Positions 46,714 to 58,449 are shown, numbered from the stretch's first letter. The stretch is DNA of 64,000 nucleotides from Gonatopus flavifemur (GCA_018340375.1 JAFFJZ010000017.1:6438001-6502000); one strand, 5' to 3'. Numbers and translations are program-made. Notes: generated from the letters alone by a model not told the origin.

Positions 46714-47931
46714 ATCACGTCAATCTACGTCCCACAGCTCGGCATAGTTTGACGTAATTAGGCATAGACAGAAATATGAATATTTGTGCCGAAAATACGC
46801 GAAATTGAAGCAGGGGGGTAGAAATATGTAAATTTGGCGTACAAAGGCTGAGAGTTTATGCCATTCTACGTATTCCCACAGCTTTTTACGCCACAGTATA
46901 CCAGTCAAACTCTTGGTCATAGATTGGCGTACTTTGTCATAGATTGGCGTACTTTGCCGCCCAGCCAGCACAAAAGATCAATTTGAATTCTTGAAGACTT
47001 CTGCAAGATCTCTTGAATAGTCCCCGTTATGCGACTAATAATGAATTCAAAATGGCAACGTATTGAATGCTCGAAGAATTCATTGCGGAATTCCGATATG
47101 AATTCTTTCTGAGCATTAAGTTGTTCATAAAGAGTTCATTTTGAATTCAAAGTATTCATAATGAATACATATTGATTAGCATAACGGGACTTCTTTGTGG
47201 GGACTCTTGTGCTGTATGGGCGTAGAAGTGCGTAGAATTTTATACGTTTTTTACGGAATTGTTCGAAATGCAGTATTTAGACGTAGTTTTTGGCGTAATT
47301 TGGCGTAGAAATATTTTCACAAGGGTTTGAATAGTGAATGAAATGTGAATTGGATTATTCAATGATAACCTAAGAATTCCATACGATTTTTTGCAATACC
47401 CGTGTATTGTATGTAACATACATTCAATAACCCAGATTAGACACAAAAATCACTTATGAATTCTGAGAAAAAAACTTTTCCTGAACTCCTTTGGAATTCA
47501 AAGAATTCTTTTGAAAACTCGTTGAGAATTTTCTGAATTGTAAAGGAGTTCAGGAGAAGTTCTTTTTCTAAAATTCATCAGTAATTCTTGTATGTTATCT
47601 GGACAGTAATTTCTTCCTGAAAAATGCAAAAAAAAATTAAATTATTTGAAAAATTTTTGATACATAAAATGCTGTGAGCAGGGAATTCTTCTCTAGTGGA
47701 AATGAATCATATATGAACCGTATGTAAACCATAATTGAATTTTGTGAAAATCATATATGAGCTATATAACATGCACATATGACCTATACATGCTTAATAT
47801 ATGAGCCATATGTGAACTACACTGAGAAAAAGGTTTGTTTATCATGCAATATCCATATTCAATAATTTGAAAACATTCTGTAAACCCTAGGGTTACTAGT
47901 TATGCCTTCGACATCTCGATACCCTGATAAC

Positions 47932-48207
47932 ACACAAAGAATTCTTTTTCAAAAACAACAATAGAATTCTTCAAGAACTCTTTTCGAACTGAATAATTCA
48001 CAAAGAGCTCTGGAGGAGTTCATTGTTTGGGACATTGACAAGTCCTTTGAGAGTAATGAAACCATACTTCCAGCATTCTCAAAGAACTCGTTGATGTCCC
48101 AAACATTGAACTCCTCCAGAGCTCTTTATGAATTCATCAGTTTGAAAAGAGTTCTTGAAGAACTCTATTCTTGTTTTTGAAAAAGAATTCTTCGTGTGTC
48201 ATCAGGG
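47932..48207. mobile_element. GAATTC palindrome, CCCTGATAACACAC ends
   Basis: 276 bp, TA on both sides. The arms share AAGAATTCTTTTTCAAAAAC and AGAGCTCTGGAGGAGTTCA with their complements. Confidence 0.85.
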
Positions 48208-48254
48208 TATTCCCTTGTTCAAGTGTAGAATTATAAGAACCTTCCATCAATGTA

Positions 48255-48751
48255 CACGGAGAAAAATGCCATTGAAAAATTTATTAATTTTCATATGAAT
48301 CTAAAACCTTTTCTTAGGTTTCTGTGCAAACTTGGAGCGATGAAAATTCAGAAATGGATTTTCACTTAAAAATATGAAATGCTATGAATGCAAAGTAAAA
48401 CGTAACAGATCTGATTGAAACACAAGTCACTTTTGTTTTGTAATTTTTTCAGCATCTTGAATGTTAGTCAGATTTGTTACTTTTTGATTCGTATTTTAGG
48501 TCTTTCGTACTCTCAACTCAACATTCAACTTCTGAACCTTACTGTTTCAGGTTCATCCAGATTTATCAAGGAAACTAAAAAAAAGTTACGAAAAAAAAGT
48601 TAAAGTTAAAGTTAGTATTTGAATAAAATTCCTAGATAGCACAAGAGTTTCAAAAGAGGTCTATATGAATACATTGTATTCATTATGAACTCTTTTAGAA
48701 CTCTTGTGCGATCTGGGATAACTACATATTTGACTGGCATTCTTCTCCGTG
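48255..48751. mobile_element. MITE, CACGGAGAAAAATGCCA ends, with a nested GCACAAGAGTT palindrome
   Basis: 497 bp, TA on both sides. An 80-bp hairpin at about 48638-48718 carries GCACAAGAGTT on both ends, related to the 11.5-kb MITE. Confidence 0.75.
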
Positions 48752-49069
48752 TAACTTTTTCGGATGGAGGCCAAATCAACGAAAAGACAAACCAACGAAA
48801 TCAGTGTTTGAGAAGAGAGAATGTGACTTATCTCTCTTTTCAACCAACTTTTCGTTGATTTGGTTTTTCGTTGATTTGGCCCCCATCCACTTTTTCATGT
48901 ATAGTTTTTTTCAAGTTTTTCACTATTTTTTGATGAGTAACTAGTGAGTAGAACTAGCGAGTGCCTCATCATTTCAAGCGTTACATGCCTCACAAGGTAC
49001 TTGTAAGTTTCACTTACAAGGCCCTTACCGTGAAAAAAGTTGGACTTGCTAGTACCTCGAATTTTACTT

Positions 49070-49464
49070 CCCGGGAAAAAATAATTCATATATGGTCGTA
49101 TATGAGCGTATATGAATCATATATGAATCATATATGAACATATATGAAATACATATGAACATATATAAACATATATGAAATCATATATGAGCATATATGG
49201 ATTTTGGCCATATATGATCATGTATGAATGAGAATGTATATGGCCATATGTGATCATATTCAATCATACATTATCATATACATCCATATATGGACAAAAA
49301 AATGTCACAATTTTACATGGCATGTGATGAAAAACCAAAGGAGAGAGAAGTGAGATCAATGCTAGATAGATTCCCCACTTTCATGTATGACCATATATGA
49401 ACATATATGGCCAAAATCCATATATGCTCATATATGAATCCATATATGGGATTTCTTTCCCGGG
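49070..49464. mobile_element. CATATATGAAC-rich palindrome, CCCGGGAAA ends
   Basis: About 395 bp. The ends are CCCGGGAAAAAA and TTTCTTTCCCGGG, and the interior is nearly all TATATGAACATATATG words. A similar composition recurs at 54.4-55.2 kb. Confidence 0.8.
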
Positions 49465-49574
49465 TTGAGAAAATTTCTACCAGGGTAGCTTGAATGGAAA
49501 GGATACAAAGAGTATGTGAAACGGGAATTGAAACAAATAAAGCGGGAAAAATTCAAGAAATCTAGACAAAAAAA

Positions 49575-49650
49575 TTGAACCCTGTGGTAAGAATCGAACC
49601 GGCGATTTTCACTATGGTAGGGTCTTATCCACTGAGCCATGGATTGTCGT
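49575..49650 (-). repeat. tRNA-derived SINE-like segment 2
   Basis: On the minus strand TGGCTCAGTGGATAAGACCC (A box) is followed 34 bases later by GGTTCGATTCTTACC (B box). The spacing resembles a tRNA, but the T stem (GCCGG versus CTTAC) does not pair and no clear anticodon arm forms, so a decayed tRNA or SINE head is more likely than a working tRNA. Confidence 0.55.
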
Positions 49651-50255
49651 TGACATCGATTGCTGGAAGATGTTATTTGAAGTCAAAATAGGTATGACTC
49701 GCATACACTCCATATAACCTACTATTACGTTACATGAAGGATATGCGAAACGGGATCGGAAGTTTATGAAACGTATACAGAACGTATGATTTGATGACTT
49801 TCCAGCAAGCGGGTATCATACGCTCCAGAAAGAGGGAGTTGAAACGTTTTTCGCTTCGTATACGTTTCCTTCTCGCTTTGTGTATACGCTTCATTTTCAC
49901 CAGGGAGGTGACAATCAGTTCCTTCCCGTAGGATATATGGTACTTTTTCCCTGATTTCGGTGGAATAGTGACATCCTGACGTGTGCGATGATCTTGATGC
50001 TATCTCCTGAGCGTTCATCACTCCCTCCATTACCCTCCTATCACATGCTCGGAATTTTCCGGTTGCTGCGTATAAGAAAATTTCCGATTATTTTTTCAGT
50101 GAAGATTATTGTTAGGATTGTTGAGTTCATAATTGACTCCCTCGTTAAGAGAGTATTGAACATTGTCAGGAGACAATAAAAGTCACGTTACCATTATTCA
50201 ACGTAACGTCTCTGGAATAACACTTTTTATAGCACCTGTGCATAGTACCTTTAAC
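49651..50255. other. Spacer, no supported gene
   Basis: Includes a decayed CGTATACG-rich fragment ending TTCACCAGGG near 49905, related to the CCCTGGTGAAA family. Short open frames have no recognisable domain. Confidence 0.5.
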
Positions 50256-50260
50256 TAGTG

Positions 50261-51605
50261 GTCACAGATCTGAAACGCCGACCTTACTCACACGAACGTA
50301 ACAGTATATACATGCGAGGACATGGACGTATCACATGTTCACATGCATGTACCGTTGGGTCTATACACGGAGAGAAAAGAATAGTTATATTCTCAATGTA
50401 GCATGGGAATGATTACTATGTTACATGGTGACGAAAATTTTTAGATGGTGCGAGTCACTTGACATAGTGATGCTACCGATTTTATGTGGTAACATTAGCC
50501 CTGTTAACATAGTGATGATTACCATGTTACATTGGAGACAGTACTATGCAACTAAACATGAATCCAATGCTAAGTAATATTGACCATGATTTTTGCATTG
50601 ATTATAACCTAAATTAAACTATTGACATGTATATACACACAAGGCCTCTCAGTGAATGAGGTTATAAATAAATAAATTAGGTTATGGAATGGTTAATAGA
50701 AAGAAAAGGGAGCACACAGTCAGAAACAAATTATATCAGTCTTCTAAATAATAACTGTGTTTTTACTTGATTATTAATAGTGGGCTGACTACCGTAATAA
50801 TACGTATAATATCACTGCAAAAATTGCCGTCGAAGATGTGTCTCAAAATAAGATATGATGTGTTTGATAATTCAAGTCAAACACTTGACTGTTTTAACTG
50901 GACACATCAGTATCTTATTTCGCCACACTGACGTTTATATATGTTCGTTTTCGAAGCAGATCATAGAAGTGTGGTTTATAACATTTGAATTGAAAAAATT
51001 GATTGAATTGATGATTTTTCATCATACAGTTGATTAGAATCTCGTGTAATTTTGTTTCAAAATGGCACAGTATACATTTCGCATACATTGTTCCTGTTCT
51101 TCACTTTGACGTTGACGTGATAATAATTCGAGGTTATGTTCCTACATACAGCTTTCAAACATTTTTGTTTGCCAATCAAACACGTCATGTTTTGAATGAA
51201 AACGTAGTTTTGTGTTTTGAATATGATTACAGTAACATTTTGAAATGTTTTAAAAGTCACTACAAAAGTATCTTAGAATAAGATATCAGTTTTTGCAGTG
51301 ATATGTATGTCTATACACGTCGTGTCGATATTGCCCACAGCGTGCATATTTTCATTGACTGGAATGACAGCTATTGTAGCATGGTAATCAGTACCATTTT
51401 ACATTGCTTTGAGTTCTATTTGTCTGATTTCTATGTAGTATAGTAATCATTGCCAGGAAAATGGCGAAGGATTCTATTCTCACATAGTAACATTTACGAT
51501 TTTCAATAAAATAAGAACGAATACTATGTTAGCATGGTAAATATTACCATACATTTCTCTCCGTGTATGAGTGAACGTCGGCGTTTCGGATCTGTGACCA
51601 CTGAC
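50261..51605. repeat. Outer inverted repeat enclosing a 1.2-kb MITE
   Basis: GGTCACAGATCTGAAACGCC at about 50268 is mirrored by GGCGTTTCGGATCTGTGACC at about 51580. The 50366-51565 element lies between the arms. Confidence 0.8.
50366..51565. mobile_element. CACGGAGAGAAAAG-ended element, 1.2 kb, with inner palindrome
   Basis: Ends CACGGAGAGAAAAGAATAG and CATTTCTCTCCGTG, TA on both sides. The arms carry ATGTTACATGG and CTATGTTAGCATGG words. A further element with CACTGCAAAAA ends lies inside at about 50813-51300, flanked by AT on both sides. Confidence 0.85.
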
Positions 51606-51672
51606 CTCACACAATAATGAGGCTTGAGGTTCGTTTTCATCGCTGAATTACATATACCCAACATAAATAACA

Positions 51673-51899
51673 ACTTATTCCTCAATATATTTTATTGATC
51701 ATTGACAATCATAAAAATTAATGCATTCCGTAAGAGGGTGAGATTGACAGCTAAGAACCGCTGCTCATTCGCCTGGTGTTGGAGGTCAATTTTTGCTTCT
51801 TCCACTCTAATATTTACAATCCAAATCAGTTCAGGGTACAGTATGAGGATGGTGAGTGAGCAAACATGATTCCATACGATGCAATACAATCAAAGGCAC
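51673..51899 (-). other. 3' exon (3' UTR) of secreted peptide gene 4
   Basis: An acceptor AG lies at 51901-51900 and AATAAA at 51696-51691. The sequence and downstream flank (GAGGCTTGAGGTTCG) match those of gene 3. Confidence 0.65.
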
Positions 51900-52731
51900 C
51901 TGTGAATAAAACAAGAGGTAGATTCTTACAAAATTTTTCCATCACTCCAATACAGAATTGATGTTTCCAAATGTTACGAAAAATCATCGTCGATTTGAGG
52001 ATCACCTAATATTGATACTGAGAGTAGTATAAAAGAATGACGCAGTTCTGTAGTTAGTCGAATGCGACACATGTAACAAAGAAATTGCATGAATTGTGAA
52101 TTCTTTGTCGGGAATCGAACTTTGTTCAATGAAAAGAACATTGCGATTGATTCAATCAGATACTGTAAAAACAAATTGGGAATTTTCTGTTCCTTAGTAC
52201 TGAAAAATATCAGTGAATTGATTTTCCAGTACATGCACTGAAATTCTACGGATTTTGTAGTGTAAAATTCCGATTTTTGCAGTAAACTTCTAGCGCACTT
52301 CTAGGGATATTCCAACAAAAGTACTAGAATGTTCAGTCCAATATACTGGTTAATAACTTCCAATGAAATACTGGAAATTTCCAGTAGAGATTTCTTATAG
52401 TGAACATAGCAATTCGCATCCGATGCTTCATTCAGTTCAATGTCAGATCCCCCGTAGAGGAGTGTTTCCTGTCCACTTTTATAAACATGCCAAACTTCCA
52501 TAGTTTTTTCCATATTTTGAAGAGAAAATGGGGAAAAAAATAAGAAAACTTGGCAAGGATAAGGGGAACTTCCCTAAGGGCGTCTTTAATCGGAATTTGA
52601 AAAATGCTATAGAAAGTTTTCATTCTCCAAATGCATCCCTTTTACTACTTCACACTAGGTTTCATGGAAAAATCGATCACACTGTGGTCTTAAGAAAATC
52701 TAGGTGAAACTGTAGTAGGGCTCTTGCAATA

Positions 52732-52976
52732 CACGGAAAAAAGAAAATGGAGAAATCTACCGTATAGGATGACAACGCGTCGCTTCGAGTCTTCAAATGG
52801 GAATTTTTACAAAATATACCATATTTTGGAATTCTTCACATTATAAGTCTAAAATAGATTTTTCTCTTATGATGTGAATTATTTGACAAAATATTTTGGA
52901 AAAATTTCCATTTAAAGGCTTGAAGCGACGCGTTATCATCCTATACGGCAAATTTCTCAATTTTCTTTTTTCCATG
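52732..52976. mobile_element. MITE, CACGGAAAAAAG ends, in the intron of gene 4
   Basis: 245 bp, TA on both sides. The arms share CCGTATAGGATGACAACGCG (near-complement CGCGTTATCATCCTATACGG). Confidence 0.88.
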
Positions 52977-53036
52977 TAAGGGCTTTGGCAAGATACCCTA
53001 TTCTTAAACAAGACTCTCATCAAGACCCCTTCAATA

Positions 53037-53706
53037 CCCTGGGAAAATGGTTTCCTCTTGACAAATCAACGCAATTGATTGAACATTTCCAAGAAATATC
53101 GTTTCATACAAATCAGACTTATGCATTATTAACAAACACTGTGTTGAGTTAAGAAATTCATATTTATTAACTATAACCAAATCGTTTAGTTGATCCAAGC
53201 TGATTGAAATTGATTTGGATGAGTATGACTTCTTATAAAATTTAGATTTATCGAATGATCATCGGTATGAAGTTGACTCAAAGAAATATGTACTGCATTC
53301 ATCAACTGTGATGAAATCCCAGTGAACACTCTTAAGAGGAAGAGATCTTTAAGAGGTATTTTGAAAGAGCTCTGTCAATGTTATCATATTGATATCTGAA
53401 TGGTATCATTTTTCTGAGATCTCAGAAAAAACTCGTCTCAAAGAGTTCGTTTGGATAACATTCTGGCAATTTCTTATTTTCCTAAAAAATCGGTGCATCT
53501 GATAACATTCTGATATCCTTATGTTGACCTTCTGAAAGGTCTATCTCACCTCTTACACATATTTAGGAGATCTTTAAGAGCCCCGGATGATAACATATTG
53601 TTCACCAGGATGAATATTAATAAATATTTGTTTGGCCGTATCCAAGTATACCATTTATTCACTATAAACAAATCTTATTTGAGTCAACGAATATTTTTTC
53701 CCAGTG
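53037..53706. mobile_element. CCCTGGGAAAA-ended element with a nested palindrome, in the intron of gene 4
   Basis: TA on both sides; CACTGGGAAAAAA at the right end when reversed. A second element (about 53318-53609, AGTGAACACT/GTTCACCAGG ends, AT flanks) is nested inside and carries AAGAGATCTTTAAGAG words. Confidence 0.75.
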
Positions 53707-53835
53707 TATTTTTGCGAACTTCCCATCAGACTTTGAATCAGATTCTCCCAAGACAGCTGTCATACTAATTTTTCGTATGAACGAGAGAACACGAATGCTT
53801 CGTATTTACCTTCATTCGATATGGGGATGTCACTT

Positions 53836-54057
53836 TCAAAGTAAACTGACTGTGCCTTTGTTTCCGCCACATTCTCCAGCACGGTTGAAAGAATCTCTGT
53901 TACCGCCACCGTTTCCGCTGTTGAATTGATTAGACAATACATTGATGTCAGTCGCTGAATTATCGGGATTGCCACCGAGAAGATTAAGTAGTCCGGCATG
54001 TGTCGAAGAAATCACGCACAGCACCACGAAAATGAAACTCAAAACGGCAATTCTCAT
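53836..54057 (-). CDS. Small secreted Gly/Asn-rich peptide, gene 4
   Basis: 73 residues. The signal peptide MRIAVLSFIFVVLCVISSTHA is followed by GLLNLLGGNPDNSATDINVL, SNQFNSGNGGGNR and a tail that contains one Cys (AGECGGNKG) before ending TVSLL. Exon 1 ends at 53810 at the shared donor GTAAAT, past the stop. The 3' exon lies at 51673-51899, so the intron is 1.9 kb, with two MITEs. TATAAA lies at 54149-54144. It is closest in sequence to gene 3. A different frame over the same exon (53760-53999) is also open here but is not kept in gene 3, so it is not taken as coding. Confidence 0.7.
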   Translation of the reverse strand: MRIAVLSFIFVVLCVISSTHAGLLNLLGGNPDNSATDINVLSNQFNSGNGGGNRDSFNRAGECGGNKGTVSLL

Positions 54058-54143
54058 TTTGGTGAGATAGATGTACCAGAATTTATTAGAGTATTGTACA
54101 ACGGAGAGTCAATGAATGATGCTGAATTTCTCCAAAGTCCGCT

Positions 54144-54149
54144 TTTATA
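54144..54149 (-). promoter_or_regulatory. TATA box of gene 4
   Basis: TATAAA on the minus strand about 87 bp upstream of the ATG, in the CTTGGGTATAAAAGCGG context. Confidence 0.72.
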
Positions 54150-54420
54150 CCCAAGACGGAGAAAAGATCGCGAGGGTATAAAAAACTTGGTGTTTCCGGG
54201 AAACAGGTGTGTGTCTCACGCGGTTTCAAAACATGCATTGTTCGCACAGTTCGATATCCGAAAAAAGAATGTATGAAAACATGCGACAGCTTCGTGAAAA
54301 TGAATAGATCTTGGATCCGCACACCTGTTTGTCATATGTCCCGAGTGAATAGTAAATTGTATATCAAGGGGGAAAGTGAAAAGTTGTCGGTGAGTGTGAA
54401 GTTCCTTCTTCAAAACTGAG

Positions 54421-55162
54421 CCCAACCTTAGTAAGAATGAATCCTATATAAAATCTATATCAATCATATATGGCTCATATATGAAGGTGATGTAAAACAC
54501 ATATGATTCCTGTGGAATCATATATATCCCTTATATAATTCATATGTCAACTACACAGTAGAACATGTTGTGTATTTTCACCACACGTGCATGCCTCAAT
54601 TTGAAATTAGTGTTTAATGATGACACAGAGTATGTGCGAAATTAACACAAAAGTGTCAAGTTCGCATTGGAAATTTGTCAATTCAACACTCATTTACGTT
54701 GATTTTCAACACAAATTTCGAATGGACCGTTTCTAACATAAAACTTTTCATTCCTAAGCGTTTAGGAATTGAATGACATCTCGCGAATTCGGGCCTGAAT
54801 ATTGTATTATATGATAACGGTTGGAGAAAATTCAATAATGAAAAGCAAAATTTCAGTAATGTTTTTTGAAGTTTCATGAAAGATCGCTGAAAGTTCAGTA
54901 ATATTCAGATGCATCGAAAAAATATAGTACTGTTTACGGAACCTCCAAATGCCTCTTTTCTCAGTGTGTGTATATAATGCATATATGAGCCTGTATCAAA
55001 CCCATTTCATACATGGAAAAAGTTTTCCATACATGAACCATAGAGGAATTATTATATAGGGGTCATATATAAATTATATAGGAAACATATATGTTTCATC
55101 TCATTAATTTATGAGCCATATATGATTTATATAGGTACTTATATAATTGATTTTTACTAGGG
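54421..55162. mobile_element. ATATATGA-rich palindromic element upstream of gene 4
   Basis: AATCATATATGGCTCATATA near 54465 is mirrored near 55108-55130. The right end CTAGTAAAAATCAATTATAT (reversed, after CC) matches a decayed left end at 54421. A second sequence (about 54560-54970) with many AACACA words may be a nested insertion. Confidence 0.55.
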
Positions 55163-55179
55163 AAGAGGAGACAATGATA

Positions 55180-55647
55180 CACTGTGAGAAATAATTACTA
55201 ATACCAAGAAAATATATTTTGGAATATTTTCAAGAATATATATTCTTGAATGCGGCTAATATGGTGTGGAGCCAAGAGAAATTTTCTTGAATCAAGAAAA
55301 TATTTTCTCAATTCAAGAAATCTATGCAGTGATGCCAGAATCGAGACCGTTTTGACTCACCCCATTGACCGCTTCCCCTTTCTCCCATCATGCGGAATAA
55401 GTCGGGTGAGCGACAGAGAAAGAGTGACTATCACTCTCTCGCTCACTCGACTTATTCCACATGGTCGGAGAGAGGGGAAGCGGTCGATGAAGAGGGTAAA
55501 AGAGGTCTCGGTCTTGAATCTGGCATCACTGAATCTACGCTTGGTTTCAGAAAAATTTTCTTGAATGAAGAGAAAATATTTTTGGAAAAATGAATTTCTT
55601 GGAACAAGAAAATATATTCTTAATGATAGTAATTATTTCTCTCTTTG
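55180..55647. mobile_element. MITE, CACTGTGAGAAATAATTAC ends, interrupted by a hAT-type MITE
   Basis: TA on both sides. Arms with CAAGAAAATATATT words. The 205-bp insertion at 55327-55531 interrupts the loop. Confidence 0.8.
55327..55531. mobile_element. hAT-type MITE, CAGTGATGCCAGAATC ends
   Basis: 205 bp with ends CAGTGATGCCAGAATCGAGAC and its near complement. The 8-bp duplication is AATCTATG (55319-55326) and AATCTACG (55532-55539), one mismatch. The middle has CACTCGACTTATTCC inverted pairs. Confidence 0.9.
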
Positions 55648-55655
55648 TACAAATA

Positions 55656-55906
55656 CACTGAGAGAACAAATTTCCGAGAACAATAAAACATTTAGTTAAA
55701 TAGTCGCCATAAAATACTTAATTGATTTGAATAAACTTTCATTGACTCAATTCCAATTGATGAAATATTTCATAGCATATTAAATATTTGTTTGATTGAA
55801 TGAATATTTAATCGAGTCAATGAAAGTTGATTCAAATTAATTAAGTATTTTATGGCGACTATTCAACTAAATATTTTATTGTTCCCGGAAATTTTTTCTC
55901 TCAGTG
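55656..55906. mobile_element. MITE family B, copy 3
   Basis: 251 bp, TA on both sides, ends CACTGAGAGAACAAATTTCC and its near complement. Interior words are shared with the copies at 23.6 and 39.4 kb. Confidence 0.92.
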
Positions 55907-55940
55907 TAGCAATCCCCTAATCCCTCACGGGGTCAGGGTA

Positions 55941-56220
55941 CACGGAGAAAATTCTACACTAGTGATTACTGTAGCCCACACGACTGGCTCGTGTTATGCA
56001 AAAAAATCATTTCAACACTACTGGTTACTGTGGTAACACGGGTCAGTTGTGTCTGCGCACTAGAGAGTCGTTTTTCTACACTATTCTCTACTGTGGAGAC
56101 ACGACTGATTCGTGTTACCATAGTAACCAGTACTGTTGAAATGACTTTTTAGCATAACACGAGCCAGTGGTGTGGGCTACAGTAACCACTAGTGTAAGAT
56201 TTTCTCCGTGTACTATTCTC
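55941..56220. mobile_element. MITE, CACGGAGAAAATTCTACACTAG ends
   Basis: 280 bp, TA on both sides. The arms share GTGTTATGC, ACTGGTTACTGTGGTAACAC and complements. Confidence 0.9.
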
Positions 56221-56744
56221 CTCGACACATGCATAAAAAGCGTTTGTTTTCAGCCTTTTTCTTAGGGGAACGAGTATCTATTTGCAGACCGACATCAAAA
56301 ACGGGAGGGAAATACTCATACTCACTCTCTATCCGCCGCTGAGAATCCTTCTGCTGAGAGAAGGATGAAAATGCTTACTCCCTGCCCACTGCAGTGAGGA
56401 AAAATACTATGGGGAAAAATGAAAAATCTCCACTTTTGTGGGATTGTCTTTACACTCGTTTGAAGTTTTTGACATTTTCTCCATAGTAAAGAGTACCGCA
56501 TCATCCCACACCTGCAAAAAAAGAGTGGATTACCTACATAATTGTCTCTAGAATGGACAACGAATGGTTAACACTCCATGAGTGTGTTGTGAAACACTTT
56601 CAAAACGGAAGGAAAGTAAACATCCTCTCCCAAGTAGAAAATCATCATTTACTTTCCGCTCTCGGCCAGCGAACCGAAAATGGAAGTTTTGTTACTGTCG
56701 TTAGCCAACGGGCGGGAAGAAAGTATTTTCCTTCCACCCTGGTA
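56221..56744. other. Part of the duplicated upstream unit of gene 4, no gene
   Basis: CGACACATGCATAAAAAGCG at 56222 and following sequence align with the segment near 34330 and 41500 upstream of genes 2 and 3. The inserted elements at 54.42-56.22 kb separate it from gene 4. Confidence 0.6.
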
Positions 56745-57179
56745 CACGGAAAAAATAAAACAGCAATGGTTACTGTGAATCGCAGTAATTCATTGAAAAA
56801 AAATGAAAAATCAAATTCACGCCGTTCATTACTGCGTCTCCCAGCAGTGACGCCAGGAAAGACGATGCGGCCCGAAAAATCATCCCCTCCACTTCTCACA
56901 CAATGAAAGTTCATGTGCGTATGATAGTCACACGGGCATGTCACACACGAATGAACTTTGATCGTGTGAGAAGTGGAGGGGATGGTGCTTCGGTCCGCGC
57001 CGTCTTTCCTGGCATCACCGTCTCCCAGTAACCGTTAATGTCCAAGCAGCATTGACGAATTTCACTGCAGTACACATCACTGTGATCGCGCTAACCTCTA
57101 TCATCCAAGCGTGTTTTCATTTGTTTTTCAACTGATTGCTGTTATGGACAGTAACCAGTGCTGTTTTCTTCTTTCCGTG
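56745..57179. mobile_element. MITE, CACGGAAAAAATAAAACAGC ends, interrupted by a hAT-type MITE
   Basis: TA at 56743-56744 and 57180-57181. Arms with CAGTAACCATTGCTGT-type words. The 176-bp insertion at 56845-57020 interrupts it. Confidence 0.85.
56845..57020. mobile_element. hAT-type MITE, CAGTGACGCCAGGAAAGACG ends
   Basis: 176 bp, flanked by the exact 8-bp duplication TCTCCCAG (56837-56844 and 57021-57028). The arms share CCCCTCCACTTCTCACAC and its complement. The terminus is close to that of the MITE at 55327-55531, so both belong to one hAT subfamily. Confidence 0.92.
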
Positions 57180-57181
57180 TA

Positions 57182-58449
57182 GATCCGTTTGAAATTCAGC
57201 TGTACATTTTCTCAAAATAAGTTGAGAAGCACAAGTTATCATTCAACGTCTGGAAGAAAGCAATCTAAATATTTACCTTCACTTAATTAAGTTGTGCGCG
57301 TAGGACTCGGTCTATTGCCAAGTCAAATCCATCGGTGACCTCCAGGAATATTCGATTGTCAACCCAGAGCTGCCAGCAAAAACCACCAACTTCTTGTCGA
57401 TTGGTCATTTCTTTGAGAATCGGAAATATGATTGGTCAGTTATATGAGAAACAGGCAATCACTGGAGTCTTTTTTTTCTGGCAATTCTGTGTCAACCGAA
57501 TAGTTGAATGTGTGAGGAAGTTAGTGTTTCCGATCTTCAGCCAGAAGATCGATTCGATTCGCGAATAAGTGAATGGATTAATCGATTTAAGCAAAATTCA
57601 TTTTTGATGCTTCTCAGCAATCAAACTGATGAATTAAAATTATAACAACGGCAACTAATAATAAGAATGAAGATAGTTGCAATAATAATTGAAACTGCTG
57701 TTCATAATTATTATGGAATCTCCGTTCCTAACTCGTTTATTAACCTAATAACTTGGTTTGTCCTTCAAATTTCCCATCCACTGAAATTTCAGATCATATT
57801 TGATTGAGATTCGAATAATCTGGAGTTAAGATCGTGCTGAATAAGTCTTACTTTTAGGACTCTCCACTTTCGCTGCGTAAACGTTAATCATTTTTTTTAA
57901 TCAAATTCCGTTCGTGCTTTGCGATGACTGAAGGTTTTGATTCCTGTGATCAGTCCCAAGTACGATTATACCTCTCAACTGAAAACCAAAGGAGGCGGAT
58001 AGTGAAAACATATGAAAATTGAATTGAGTTCGAATCCAGGTTCTGTACTTCCAGTGATTCACTCCAAAACAGTAAGAGTCCACTCGAAACGAGGGAAAAC
58101 CTCACTCGGAGAGGACAAGCTCACTAACTCCTGAGACTGTGTGGAGTAGTATATGCAATGATTTTGCACTGTTTCAAATTCAGAAAGTGTAGGAAGTGTT
58201 TATCTGTTAATTGCATTATGTTGACTGCTTTGTGTTAGACCATATAGAAATAATCGATAAGACAGTAGCCTTGGAAAAGTCTGACTGGGAATCTGTTAGC
58301 AAGGTACTTTATTTTCAACAAAACTTTGATTCATCTCTCTCGAATGATTCGAATATTTTCCGCGAAAATTTGAAACAGATTTGTTCAAGACAGTTGCCAT
58401 ACTATTTTTTTGTGTAAACGAGAGAATACGAATGCTTCGGATTTACCTT
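57182..58449. other. Spacer and intron-like sequence of secreted peptide gene 5
   Basis: 57780-58440 resembles intron sequence of the other units (TTTCAGATCATATTTGATTG, ACCATATAGAAA, TTGTTCAAGACAGTTG) and ends with the donor-side ATTTACC just left of the mariner. A matching 3' exon with AATAAA was not found. Another ATATTTACCTTCACTT near 57268 may be a relic of an additional unit. Confidence 0.5.

Larger units (their letters stand above)
45010..47325. mobile_element. CCCTTGTGAAAATATTTCT-ended element hosting a large foldback
   Basis: CCCTTGTGAAAATATTTCTC with CCAAATTACGC and AAAACTACG at the left is mirrored near 47283-47325. It is flanked by TT on both sides. The 45062-46713 foldback, and next to it a CCCATACAGCACAAG-type palindrome (about 47000-47220), are nested inside. 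Confidence 0.8.
47326..49069. other. Stack of small palindromes, no gene
   Basis: Contains elements at 47932-48207 and 48255-48751. It also has a hairpin around 48765-48885 (GGCCAAATCAACGAAAAG and its complement) and several ATATGAAC/CATATATG words. No coding region is supported. Confidence 0.6.

Noticed and set aside
49575..49650. Possible functional tRNA gene on the minus strand
   Set aside because: A and B boxes are present, but the T stem does not pair and no anticodon arm forms. Treated as tRNA-derived SINE or relic.
53760..53999. Alternative-frame ORF over the peptide exon (also 33645-33827 in gene 2), running through the splice donor
   Set aside because: It is open in genes 2 and 4 but broken by a stop and lacks the ATG in gene 3. 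The signal-peptide frame is kept in all five units.
57250..57300. A sixth secreted peptide unit suggested by ATATTTACCTTCACTT near 57268
   Set aside because: Only the donor-like word is shared; no signal peptide or core motif follows within the expected distance.
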